From Anatilimnocola aggregata (GTDB lineage: Bacteria; Planctomycetota; Planctomycetia; Pirellulales; Pirellulaceae): DNA of 64,000 nt. The DNA lies in assembly GCF_007747655.1 (NCBI RefSeq), contig NZ_CP036274.1:6076001-6140000 (forward strand). The letters run 5' to 3'. Under the pieces are notes generated by a model. The model searched no databases. It saw nothing but the letters and a program-made list of their open reading frames with translations, and was not told where the DNA came from. Both the position numbers and the translations under genes were made by a program. This document shows, in pieces, positions 44,377-53,100 of the stretch (within the stretch, counting starts at the first letter, position 1; each line of letters opens with the position of its first letter).

Positions 44377-45909
44377 TCAACCCGCGACCTTAGCGCGGCC
44401 CATGGTCGCGGCTTCGAGTATCTTGTGCTCGGTTGCTTCAGCTCGGTTGAAACTGCCGGTGAGGTAGCCTTCGCTAAGGACGAGAATCCGATCGCAGACC
44501 GTAAGCAATTCCGGCAGTTCACTGCTAGTCATGATCACTCCGATACCATCGCGGCAGAGCTTATCGATGAGGCGATACAGTTCGGCCTTCGCGCCAACAT
44601 CGACTCCGCGTGTCGGATCGTCCAGCAACAAGATTTGCGGTTCCGTCTGTAGCCACCGGCCGATAATGCACTTCTGCTGATTGCCGCCACTTAAGCTGGT
44701 AATTGCTGCAGCCAGGCCTGCCGTCTTCACGCCCAGCTTCTTGCTCGTCTCGCTCGCCATTTGCCATTCGCGACTGCTGTTGATCAGCCCCATCGCCCCA
44801 GTGCGATCAAGCGTACAGAGTGAAATATTCTGGCCGACGTTCATCGCTGTAAAGAGCCCTAGTCTCTTGCGATCTTCCGTAACGAGCGCGATACCCTCGC
44901 GGCACGCATCTATAGGATGGCGTAACTTGAGAGTTCGCCCGCGGAGTTCAATTGAGCCCTGCGGTGGCACATCCGAAGCTCCGAACAGGCACTCCAGCAG
45001 TTCCGTTCGCCCCGCGCCCATCAAACCTGCAAAGCCGAGGACTTCGCCGCGGCGCAGCTCAAACGAGATATCGTGCAGCCGCCACTCCCGCGCGTGGCCA
45101 TGCCAGGGAAGCGAGAGGTTCGTTACTTTCAGCAGCACTTCGGCTGTTTGCCGTTCGGCACCGAAGTCGATCGCTTCGATTTCGCGCCCCACCATCAAGT
45201 GCGTGATTTGCTGAGAGTTGGTTTCCGTCTTGCTGAGCGTTTTTACCGTTCGTCCGTCGCGCAGCACAGTGATGCGGTCGGCCAAGTGAAAGACTTCGTC
45301 CATCTTGTGCGAGATATAGAGAATCGTAACACCCCGCTTCCGCAGTCGCTCGATGACGCGATACAGCCGGCTGACCTCTGCTTCGGTGAGCGCGCTGGTC
45401 GGCTCGTCCATAATCAGGATTTCGCTTTGCAGCGAGAGGGCCTTGGCAATTTCGATCAACTGTTGATCGCCAACGCGAAGTTCGCCGGCCAAAGTGCGGG
45501 GATGAACTTCGCACTCCAGTTCGCGTAATAAAGACGAAGCCGCTTGCTCCATGGCCCGATCGTCGCGCAGCCCCAGCCAGCCTCGGAGTTCACGCCCCAG
45601 AAAGATATTTGCTGCTGCCGATAGCTGCTCCACCAGATTCAGCTCTTGATGAATGATGCTCACGCCGGCCGCTTCCGCATCGCGCGTGCTGCGAAAGCGG
45701 ACGGGCTTGCCACTGAGGAGCAATTCTCCTTCGAAGTCGGCAATCACGCCGGAGAGAATCTTCATCAGCGTGCTTTTGCCGGCACCGTTCTCGCCGCAGA
45801 TGGCGTGCAACTCGCCAGGCAAGATCTCGAGCGTAACATGCTCCAGTGCCACAACGCCGGGGAAGCGCTTCGTGACGTCGCGAATCGCGATGATGGGCTC
45901 TGATGACAT
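44377..45909 (-). CDS. Sugar ABC transporter ATP-binding protein (RbsA/MglA family)
   Basis: A 510-residue tandem-ABC ATPase. The first cassette has GENGAGKST, and the second GLMGAGRTELLECLFG, with the signature LSGGNQQK in the second. It powers import of a monosaccharide such as ribose, xylose or galactose; the substrate is set by the binding protein. It is last of three genes on the minus strand, 19 bases after the permease gene. Confidence 0.93.
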   Translation of the reverse strand: MSSEPIIAIRDVTKRFPGVVALEHVTLEILPGELHAICGENGAGKSTLMKILSGVIADFEGELLLSGKPVRFRSTRDAEAAGVSIIHQELNLVEQLSAAANIFLGRELRGWLGLRDDRAMEQAASSLLRELECEVHPRTLAGELRVGDQQLIEIAKALSLQSEILIMDEPTSALTEAEVSRLYRVIERLRKRGVTILYISHKMDEVFHLADRITVLRDGRTVKTLSKTETNSQQITHLMVGREIEAIDFGAERQTAEVLLKVTNLSLPWHGHAREWRLHDISFELRRGEVLGFAGLMGAGRTELLECLFGASDVPPQGSIELRGRTLKLRHPIDACREGIALVTEDRKRLGLFTAMNVGQNISLCTLDRTGAMGLINSSREWQMASETSKKLGVKTAGLAAAITSLSGGNQQKCIIGRWLQTEPQILLLDDPTRGVDVGAKAELYRLIDKLCRDGIGVIMTSSELPELLTVCDRILVLSEGYLTGSFNRAEATEHKILEAATMGRAKVAG

Positions 45910-45927
45910 CGCATGAACCCTTGCAAA

Positions 45928-47121
45928 CTACGAATTTCGACTAAGCTCGCCCACTTTGATGCCGGACAAAATGAGCAGCAAGAGAACTCCGACTCCTAAT
46001 CCCACCCAAGGCCCGAACGTGACCATCGCAATCAATCCCGCAGTCAGAGCCAAGGTGGGAATCGCACAGATTCCTCGTACCCCGGCAAATACTTGTCTGC
46101 CGCTGGCCAGAAACTGCTGCATTTGCGTCAATGTAACGGCCAGTACCACCACACAACCGACGATGAGGCCTTCATAGACATCCGAGCCGGTTTTGATGAT
46201 CTTGGCCACAGCGTCGATCACAATTCGCAGGAAGAGAACACCGAGAATCGTTCCCGAAACAGTGCCGACGCCACCCTGCAACGAGCAGCCACCGACCACG
46301 GCGGCGGCAATCGCATTGAGCTCGTGGCCGCGCGCTTGATTGACGGGATTTGCCACGCTTTCGTTGGCGATATAAAAGATGGCCGCGATGCTCGCTGTGA
46401 GCGCGCTAAAGCAGTAGGCAACCCATTTGACGTTCTCGGTGCGAATACCGCTCAGCCGCGCAGCTTGCTCGTTGCCGCCGAGGGCGTAAATATGACGGCC
46501 CAAGACTGTGCGACTGAGAATCAGCCAGGTGACTAACGCGAGCACCGCAAACACGACGAATGACACCCAGACGTTCTGCCGCAAATAAGCCAGGGCAGGA
46601 TGATTTACATAGATTTGTGAATTGCGACTTCCTTGAGCTTGGAATGTGATGAATTCACACAGCGCGCGCGCGAAACTTCGCAGTCCCACCAAGGTTGCCA
46701 ACGTTGCGATAAAAGGCGGCAAGCGGACGGCTGTGATTAGCCAGGTGTGCAGCGTGCCGATTCCCAAACCCGAAAGGACTGCCGCGCCCAAGGCCAAGAC
46801 GACCGCCCCTGCCGGCGCGGGGCCAGTCTCGGGCGTAAGTAGCAGCAGAACACCCGCGCACACTGTGCCGCTGAAGGCAATGACGGAGCCGGCCGACAGG
46901 TCGATGCCCCCGGCAATAATCACAACTGCTGCGCCCAGAGCAAAGATGCCGAGCAGCGACAAGTTGCGGGCAATGTCTCGCACACTCACTTCGGGCTTGT
47001 TGAAGTAAGTGTGGTTGCTGTCAATCAAGGCCGTGGCGGTTACGACCACGACGATGGCGACGATAAGCGCTAGTTCGGTGGAATACAGAAACGATTTGGC
47101 GGTGTCGCGGTTGCCGCTCAT
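45928..47121 (-). CDS. Sugar ABC transporter permease (RbsC family)
   Basis: A 397-residue polytopic membrane protein with about ten hydrophobic segments. The permease motif GGIDLSAGSVIAFSG near 90-105 and GRHIYALGGNEQAARLSGI, with GGCSLQGGVGTVSGTILGVL further on, are diagnostic of the RbsC/BPD_transp_2 family. Its start overlaps the binding-protein stop by 4 bases. Confidence 0.93.
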   Translation of the reverse strand: MSGNRDTAKSFLYSTELALIVAIVVVVTATALIDSNHTYFNKPEVSVRDIARNLSLLGIFALGAAVVIIAGGIDLSAGSVIAFSGTVCAGVLLLLTPETGPAPAGAVVLALGAAVLSGLGIGTLHTWLITAVRLPPFIATLATLVGLRSFARALCEFITFQAQGSRNSQIYVNHPALAYLRQNVWVSFVVFAVLALVTWLILSRTVLGRHIYALGGNEQAARLSGIRTENVKWVAYCFSALTASIAAIFYIANESVANPVNQARGHELNAIAAAVVGGCSLQGGVGTVSGTILGVLFLRIVIDAVAKIIKTGSDVYEGLIVGCVVVLAVTLTQMQQFLASGRQVFAGVRGICAIPTLALTAGLIAMVTFGPWVGLGVGVLLLLILSGIKVGELSRNS

Positions 47122-48248
47122 GAGCTCTTGAGGTTGTTATCTTTGAGCCATTGGCGTAGCGTTGGCAGCGTCATGAACTCAACGGCATTTTTGTCGAACA
47201 TCTCTTCCTTGAGGGGCGAATTTGTCTCCGGCGCGACGATGCGAATCTTGGTGGTCAAGATATCTCCGTCCGGCTGTCCCTGGTTCGGATACATTTCCTT
47301 GATCACGGCCTCGTCCTTTTCGTACATGGCCTTGAGGAGTCGAACTGCCTGCTTGGCCATGTCGTAAGGATCTTGCACACAAAGTGCGTCTAGATTCCCT
47401 TGTCTCATCGCTTCGATCGAGCCTTCGGCTGCATCGAACGTGACCACGGCGACCTGCTCACGAGCCTGACGTTCACTGACCACTGTGGCGATTGCCGGGC
47501 CGTTGTAAGCCCAGATGCCAATCAGCGCGACAATATCGTTGTGATTGGTCAGGGCGTTGCGAACATTCTCCTGGGCTTTCCCTTTATCACCGCCGTCGGC
47601 CATGCGATCTCGATCTTCGAAGCTGGTGCCCAAACCCTGCTTCACACCATCCATGCGGGCGCGGCCATTGTCGCTACCAGTGTCACCCACGAATTGGATG
47701 TAAGCGCCCTTCTCTTGATTGCGGGCTGCCAGAATGGCCTTCGTTGCGGCCCCCATGGCTTTGCCGGCATCCAGGTTATTAGTGCCGATATAAAACGCGC
47801 GGGCATCGCGAAAGCGATCGCGGTTCACGTCGTTGTCGACGGTGATGACCTTCACACCTGCCGCCTGCAGGTTCTTCATCTCTTCGACAATGGCCGCGTT
47901 ATCGGCCTGAATTGGCGAAATGGCCACGCCGACAATATCGGACTGGCTGGCGAATTGGCGCAATTTGTCGATCTGCCCTTGCGGCGTGCCGTCGTTCGAT
48001 TCAAACGTTACGCTCATGCCCGCTTCGGGCAGCTTCCAGGCTTTTTCACCGGCAAAGAAGCCGGCGCGGGCTGCATCCCAAAACGGGTCAGGCGTGTTGA
48101 TCAGAAACACGATCCGCTTGCCGCTGGAACCGGTCGAAGGCGTGCCAGGATCGCCACCCGGCTGCTTGCCGGCTTCAGTACAGCCGGCAATTAACAGCAG
48201 CGAGGCTGCGACGAGCGCAAACCCAGGACGTAGCATCTTGCAAAGCAT
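47118..48248 (-). CDS. Periplasmic sugar-binding lipoprotein (RbsB/LacI-like fold)
   Basis: About 376 residues starting with a lipoprotein signal and lipobox LLLIAGC. The substrate-binding fold is shown by RIVFLINTPDPFWDAARAGF, GVAISPIQADNAAIVEEM, VKVITVDNDVNRD, YIQFVGDTGSDNGRARMDG and VALIGIWAYNGPAIATVV. This is a type I periplasmic binding protein for a pentose or hexose. The ATG at 48248 is preferred; the longer upstream frame has no signal sequence. First gene of the transporter operon. Confidence 0.92.
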   Translation of the reverse strand: MLCKMLRPGFALVAASLLLIAGCTEAGKQPGGDPGTPSTGSSGKRIVFLINTPDPFWDAARAGFFAGEKAWKLPEAGMSVTFESNDGTPQGQIDKLRQFASQSDIVGVAISPIQADNAAIVEEMKNLQAAGVKVITVDNDVNRDRFRDARAFYIGTNNLDAGKAMGAATKAILAARNQEKGAYIQFVGDTGSDNGRARMDGVKQGLGTSFEDRDRMADGGDKGKAQENVRNALTNHNDIVALIGIWAYNGPAIATVVSERQAREQVAVVTFDAAEGSIEAMRQGNLDALCVQDPYDMAKQAVRLLKAMYEKDEAVIKEMYPNQGQPDGDILTTKIRIVAPETNSPLKEEMFDKNAVEFMTLPTLRQWLKDNNLKSS

Positions 48249-48318
48249 GGGAGAGATACCTTTGACAGATGAAAACCGGCAACAGCGCGGGCCGCAAAGC
48301 GCAGCAAGCGTTTTCGGC

Positions 48319-48441
48319 TTACTTCTTTCCTTCGTCCGTGATCGTGCCCGAGCCTGGCTTGCCATCGGGACCGCTGCAGCCTGCCACAGCACCGCAAGTC
48401 AAGGCCAGCAACATCGTCCACAGCAACCAGTTACGCAACAT
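48319..48441 (-). CDS. 40-residue lipoprotein upstream of the sugar transporter
   Basis: ATG at 48441 with GGAG 8 nt upstream begins a 40-residue protein ending in TAA at 48321-48319. It reads MLRNWLLWTMLLALTCGAVA followed by the lipobox Cys and GPDGKPGSGTITDEGKK. The hydrophobic n-region, AVAGC lipobox and short soluble tail make a lipoprotein very likely. It lies 71 bases upstream of the binding-protein ATG and may be the operon's first gene. Planctomycetes carry many such short lipoproteins of unknown role. Confidence 0.65.
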   Translation of the reverse strand: MLRNWLLWTMLLALTCGAVAGCSGPDGKPGSGTITDEGKK

Positions 48442-48986
48442 CGCACATTCTCCAAGAAAGGGAACCTGTCAAAACCTGAAATCTTAATTATCCGCGGCTA
48501 GCAACGCAAGCTTCGACAGTAATGAGCGCGAGCTAATTTGCTTGGTCCGCCCGATCATGGGACGGCCTGAATTCGAACCAGTTAAGCATCCCAGGCAATC
48601 GCTATCGGTGAGAGCAACAGGATCACCACAACTCAGCCCTTCGCTGCGAAAGCTCGCGGCCTATTTTCAGCCTAAACGTCCAACAATACCCTCGATTGTT
48701 GAACACCAATCTGCCGGAAACCCGAGAGTTGCGCTATCTGCTGTCCAACAATAGGCCCGATTGTTGGACACCCCCCTTTTGCGGTTTGCTCGCCAAAGTG
48801 GCATCCCAAGATCGCTTGCTGCCCAAGTCTCACAAATTGCCTCACTGCCAGCCAATGATCCGCGCCGCAGTTCAGTTCTCACCGCTCGCCTGCCGATGCA
48901 AGTAAGAACCTCTTCTCCTGCCTTCTATTCCCACCTGCTGACACTTCTCTTCGATTTTCCCACCCGTCCTTGCAGACTGTCCCTCT
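48442..48986. other. Divergent intergenic region with dihairpin repeat copy D
   Basis: These 545 bases lie between the small lipoprotein and a kinase gene, transcribed divergently. Copy D of the dihairpin repeat occupies about 48545-48790. Nothing else was recognised, so promoters on either side must sit close to each start. Confidence 0.55.
48545..48790 (-). repeat. Dihairpin repeat, copy D (best preserved)
   Basis: Hairpins at 48678-48704 (GTCCAACAAT, loop ACCCTCG, ATTGTTGAAC, one G-T mismatch) and 48743-48769 (GTCCAACAAT, loop AGGCCCG, ATTGTTGGAC, fully paired) are separated by 38 nt and followed by CCCCCCTTTTGCGG. The left flank (48545-48677) matches copy C over about 130 bases. The linker matches copy B almost base for base in the reverse orientation. 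Confidence 0.9.
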
Positions 48987-49877
48987 ATGCCTTCCTTGCT
49001 GCGATCAGCGCCGGCCCCTGCGCGCACTCGTCCCGACGCTCGCTTGCTACCAACAATTCCCGGTTATGAGTTGGTAAAGCGACTGGCCGTAGGGAACCAG
49101 TTTGAACTCTTTCGTGCGCGACCGGCGGGGCCTGTTCGGCAATCGTCTGCTGACTATGTCATCAAGTCGATTCGCTCCGATGTGGCCGACCGCAGCCTGG
49201 CCCGCGCGATTCTGCAGCGCGAAGCGCTAGTCGCCACTTCACTCGCTCATCCGCATCTGATCAGCGTGTTTAATTACCAGCTGGGCGAACATGAGAGCGA
49301 CGTTGCCTATCTCGTCCTGCCCTATGCACCGGGACAAACCCTGCGCAATTTGATAACGCAAGGTGCAAAGGTGCCCGTACCGCAAGCACTTTGGTATGTG
49401 CGACAAACGGCCGAAGCGCTCGGCGCGCTGCATGGCGGCGGTTGGCTGCACGGCGATGTGAAGCCTGAGAACCTGATTGTTTCCGATCAGGGGCATGTCA
49501 CGCTGATCGACCTGGGGCTTGCCCGGCGGTTGGAGTCGGGCGAGTGCCACACCGGCACCTGGCTGGCCGGCGATGCTGCTTATCTGCCACCCGAAGCATT
49601 TCTCTCCGGTTATCAACTAACCGCCGCTGCGGATATCTATTCGCTGGGACTCACGCTGCTTCATTTGCTGCGCGGCGCAGTCCCCAACTCGCCCGCTCCG
49701 CTGCTCGACAACTGGCATGCCGCACAAGATCTGCGCGTCTCGCGCCCCGATGTCAGCCGCGAAGTGGCCACCCTCATCGCCAAGCTGACGTCAACAGAGC
49801 CAATCCGCCGCCCCCTCGTCAGCGAACTACTCGCCACCCTCTCGCGACTCGAAATCGAATCGCTCATGCAGTGGTAA
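48987..49877 (+). CDS. Divergent Ser/Thr protein kinase
   Basis: A 296-residue stand-alone kinase. The beta3 Lys60 is in VIKSI, the catalytic loop is HGDVKPEN (Asp157) instead of HRD, the metal motif is DLG (175-177), and PPE takes the place of APE. The glycine loop is poor (LAVGNQFELF). HGD-type loops occur in functional bacterial kinases, so activity is still possible. It has no transmembrane segment or extra domain and ends 15 bases from the convergent barrel gene. Confidence 0.85.
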   Translation: MPSLLRSAPAPARTRPDARLLPTIPGYELVKRLAVGNQFELFRARPAGPVRQSSADYVIKSIRSDVADRSLARAILQREALVATSLAHPHLISVFNYQLGEHESDVAYLVLPYAPGQTLRNLITQGAKVPVPQALWYVRQTAEALGALHGGGWLHGDVKPENLIVSDQGHVTLIDLGLARRLESGECHTGTWLAGDAAYLPPEAFLSGYQLTAAADIYSLGLTLLHLLRGAVPNSPAPLLDNWHAAQDLRVSRPDVSREVATLIAKLTSTEPIRRPLVSELLATLSRLEIESLMQW

Positions 49878-49891
49878 GTGGCTGGGACAAC

Positions 49892-51433
49892 TTAAAAGTT
49901 GAATTCCACACCAAAACTGATTCCTTGCAACCAGAAATCGGTATCGCGGAAGGCGAAGGCCGGCACCTGGTCGCCAATCACCGGATTGCTCAGGTTGACC
50001 CGCGTATCGATTTGATCGCCGGCCCAAGCCACATCGTTCCAATACAGGAATGAATAACCCATGGTGAACGTCCAGTTATTCTGCTGATAAGCGAGTGTGA
50101 AGTTGGCCTCGGGAACGAAGGTAAATACATCGCGCGAGTATTGGCCGATGTTCGTCGACCGCGCCAAGAGTCCGTTGGGCGACTGCACTGCCGGTCCAAC
50201 TTCCGGCGCGATCAACGTGCCACCTTCGATCGTCACACTTTGACGCTGATTGCCGATGGCCATTTTGCCAAGCAGCGATAACGTCCACGGCCCACGATAA
50301 AAATCCGCCGCCAGGCCGAGCACGCCGCCGTGAAACTCATTCTTGGTGCGGAAGTAATCGCGCATCGAGATCGTCGTGTTCGGCGGAAAGATTGCCTGGG
50401 GATCGAGCAGGACCAGTTCGGAATTGCGAATCTCCAAGCTATCGTCGAGTCGCGAAAATTGATAACCGCCGAGCAGATCGACTTGCCAACAATCTGATCC
50501 GGCCCACGCATGCCGCACAAACGCATCGGCCCCCAGCATCGAGGATCGCGATTGAATGTCGATTACGCCGTCGGTCGAAACGCCCGGAAAAGCTACGAGT
50601 AGCGCATCTTGTTGCAGGAGCAAGGCGTTGAAAAACGGCCGGGCCAGAATGGGCGAGCCTGTCGCCGATTCAGCATGATAACTATCCGTACTGTCACCCA
50701 GACCATAGAACCGACCCACGGCAGTCCAGGCACCTTCGGCATCCAGTTGATGCCCCAGAGTTAAGCGGCCACCGCTGCGCCAATCGGTGCCAATATCGTT
50801 GTTGCCATACAGGATCGTAGTGCTGAACAAACCGAGCACGCCGGCCTCTGCCATGTCGGTGCCATCAAAGCTGGTCGTCACCAGCGGCGGCAAAGCGCGC
50901 CCGCGCCCCCACCACATCAGGTATTCAATGCGCGCGAAGTTGCGCGTTGGACAGCAGCAACACACATCGCCGCAGCCATCGTTTAGTTGGCAGGCGTCGC
51001 AAGCAGTGGCACAGCCAATGTCGCCCATCGTCGCAATGCCGGGATCAAACGGTTGACTGGCGGCTGGGTCATAGTACTGCGTCGATCCATCATCCTGCTT
51101 ACCCGTGAAGTCGGCCGGTGCGGGAGGAATTGTGTTGTTGTCGTTGTCATCGTAGTAGCTAGTGAGTTCGTGCTGTGCGCGCGGCATAGCTCCCGGTTTG
51201 ACTGCGCTCGTCTGAATCGTCCGCGCCCTGGCATTGCCAGCCACAATCGGCGGCAAGTCTTCTTCAGCGAGAGGGGCCTCATCGACGGCCGATTTCGATG
51301 CAGCTGACACTGCTCGACCATCCCCCGGCACGTACGACTTCCAACTGCGCGGGCCAAAGTTCTGAGCTTGAACGTGTGGGGCGAACAAGGTGATTAAGGC
51401 CAGGGCCGACGATAGCTGCCAGAACTGATTCAT
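49892..51433 (-). CDS. BBP7-type outer-membrane beta-barrel protein
   Basis: A 513-residue exported protein with a signal peptide (about 1-23, ending VQAQ), a proline-rich linker, a Cys-rich segment (CATACDACQLNDGCGDVCC then CC) and a beta-barrel of alternating hydrophobic strands. The RIEYLMWWGRGRALPPLVT block and the terminal GISFGVEFNF, with a final Phe typical of outer-membrane insertion, mark the planctomycete BBP7 family. It should reside in the outer membrane; transport function is unknown. Confidence 0.85.
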   Translation of the reverse strand: MNQFWQLSSALALITLFAPHVQAQNFGPRSWKSYVPGDGRAVSAASKSAVDEAPLAEEDLPPIVAGNARARTIQTSAVKPGAMPRAQHELTSYYDDNDNNTIPPAPADFTGKQDDGSTQYYDPAASQPFDPGIATMGDIGCATACDACQLNDGCGDVCCCCPTRNFARIEYLMWWGRGRALPPLVTTSFDGTDMAEAGVLGLFSTTILYGNNDIGTDWRSGGRLTLGHQLDAEGAWTAVGRFYGLGDSTDSYHAESATGSPILARPFFNALLLQQDALLVAFPGVSTDGVIDIQSRSSMLGADAFVRHAWAGSDCWQVDLLGGYQFSRLDDSLEIRNSELVLLDPQAIFPPNTTISMRDYFRTKNEFHGGVLGLAADFYRGPWTLSLLGKMAIGNQRQSVTIEGGTLIAPEVGPAVQSPNGLLARSTNIGQYSRDVFTFVPEANFTLAYQQNNWTFTMGYSFLYWNDVAWAGDQIDTRVNLSNPVIGDQVPAFAFRDTDFWLQGISFGVEFNF

Positions 51434-51694
51434 TTCCGCCTACTCCCAATTGCCTCGTGGCAGCGAAGCACGATCCACGACACCGCTCCATCAGGGGCAA
51501 AACGACTTTGCCGCTTCTGACGAATATTCCGGGCCTATCAACCCAATCGGCTTTAACGTCTGTAGCGAATAACTCGACTCTGACGATTCCGGTCGTAGAA
51601 GCTGCGCAAGATATTCCAGCTAGCAATTGTTCCGCTGGCGCGCGGAGTGTCGGCCATTCTCAAGGGAGGTTGGGTCACGTAGCTCGCGAGTGAA

Positions 51695-53020
51695 ATGGCC
51701 CGCTGGCATGACGTAGATTCCTCTGGCATCAGATTTTCGAGTGGAGCGACTGCGTTGATCCTGTTCGTGCTGAGCATGGCGATCATGAACATCGGCCTGG
51801 GTTATTCCCTGGCCGTGCTGCTGTCTGATGCGCCCCTGATCTCGCCGACGCTGGTCAAGCGCTTGCTAACCGTGACTAGCAAAGCCCCGAAGGTCGAGCC
51901 TGCGGTAGAGACCGTCCCTCTCACCGTTGCCGATCTGCCGGCGATTTGGCACGAACGATTGACCGCTGCGAACTTGCCTCCCGAGTCATTCGTCGAGGGA
52001 CTTCTGTTGCATCTTTATCTGGCTGCCACTCCCTATCGCGAGCAGCTGCTCACTGCTGAAGTTCGCGGCCGCCACGCCCTTAGTCGGCTCGATCAGCCCG
52101 CTGAATCTCAACTCCTCACCGACGTCCGCACACTGCATCACAATTGGCGGACCACGCTCGACGAAGTATTGCAAATCATCAGGCAGTTCGCCGACCGCCT
52201 GCTCGACGAAACCCCGATCGTCTCGCAACTCGAATTGCTCTTGGAAGAACAATTGACAGCGCTCGACCGGTTGGGCCATGACCTGCAGCAAATCGACCTG
52301 GCTAAAGAACCCGAACTTGGCGCGCGGCAGATACTCGCCCAACTTGCGGCGTCCGTCGAACTGCTCCATAGGGGTCGCGACGGCTGGCAGCACTTGCTGG
52401 GCAAGCAACTCCGCGGTGGCAATCAGAAAACGCTCCCCTCGCAGCCGCTGTACCTTGACTCCCTTACGGGCCAGATCAGTCGCGTGGGAATGGAAAGCCT
52501 ATTCCACTTGTGGTGGGCCGAAGATCCCCAGCGCCTGCGCCTGGTCAGTTGTGCGCTTGTCGATATCGACCGTCTCGCGCGTCTCAACGATCGACTTGGT
52601 CCTCGCGCTGGCGACCGGATTCTCGCTGCCGCGGCGGAGTTGCTTTGTGGCGGCATCCGGACCGATCGCGGCTTCGACCGTCTCGTCCGCTACTCCGGTC
52701 AGCAGTTCCTATTGTTCTTTGGCGATACCGGCCCGCGCAACGCCGGCAGCGCCCTCGAACGCATTCGGCAATCGCTGGAGGCGGTCACACTCGACTACGA
52801 AGGGACCGAACTCGATCTCTCCATCAGCGCCGGCATCGCTGCCATCCAGCGTAACGACACGCTCGACCTCTTCCTCGCCCGCCTCAACCGGTCACTGCAG
52901 GACGCCAAACTCCACGGCCGTAATCGGACATCGGTAGACGAAGGGGAGGGGCCGCAACTCATTGCCGACCCTCAGTATTACCCGGTTCGCGCCAAATGCG
53001 TCCGCATCGAGCAGGCCTAA
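51695..53020 (+). CDS. Membrane GGDEF-domain protein with degenerate active site
   Basis: A 441-residue protein with a transmembrane segment (about 17-45), a helical coiled-coil region (about 80-240) and a C-terminal GGDEF fold beginning LDSLTGQISR. The signature position (334-338) reads SGQQF instead of GG(D/E)EF, so the catalytic acidic residue is lost, while ALVDIDRLARLNDRLGPRAGD upstream is conserved. It is likely an inactive GTP- or c-di-GMP-sensing receptor rather than a cyclase. No partner gene is obvious. Confidence 0.88.
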   Translation: MARWHDVDSSGIRFSSGATALILFVLSMAIMNIGLGYSLAVLLSDAPLISPTLVKRLLTVTSKAPKVEPAVETVPLTVADLPAIWHERLTAANLPPESFVEGLLLHLYLAATPYREQLLTAEVRGRHALSRLDQPAESQLLTDVRTLHHNWRTTLDEVLQIIRQFADRLLDETPIVSQLELLLEEQLTALDRLGHDLQQIDLAKEPELGARQILAQLAASVELLHRGRDGWQHLLGKQLRGGNQKTLPSQPLYLDSLTGQISRVGMESLFHLWWAEDPQRLRLVSCALVDIDRLARLNDRLGPRAGDRILAAAAELLCGGIRTDRGFDRLVRYSGQQFLLFFGDTGPRNAGSALERIRQSLEAVTLDYEGTELDLSISAGIAAIQRNDTLDLFLARLNRSLQDAKLHGRNRTSVDEGEGPQLIADPQYYPVRAKCVRIEQA

Positions 53021-53100
53021 GCTTGCTTGTCGAACAATCTGGCCGTAGCGGACGATACGCCGCTGGCATTCGCTGGCAAACCTTCCGACTGGCCACGAAT

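Noticed and set aside
48191-48421. 76-residue minus-strand frame upstream of the sugar-binding protein
   Set aside because: Wrong frame; the neighbouring frame gives a short lipoprotein with a ribosome site and lipobox.
48678-48769. CRISPR-like array from repeated hairpins
   Set aside because: Each locus has only two units, arms vary between copies, the linker is conserved rather than variable, and no cas genes are present.
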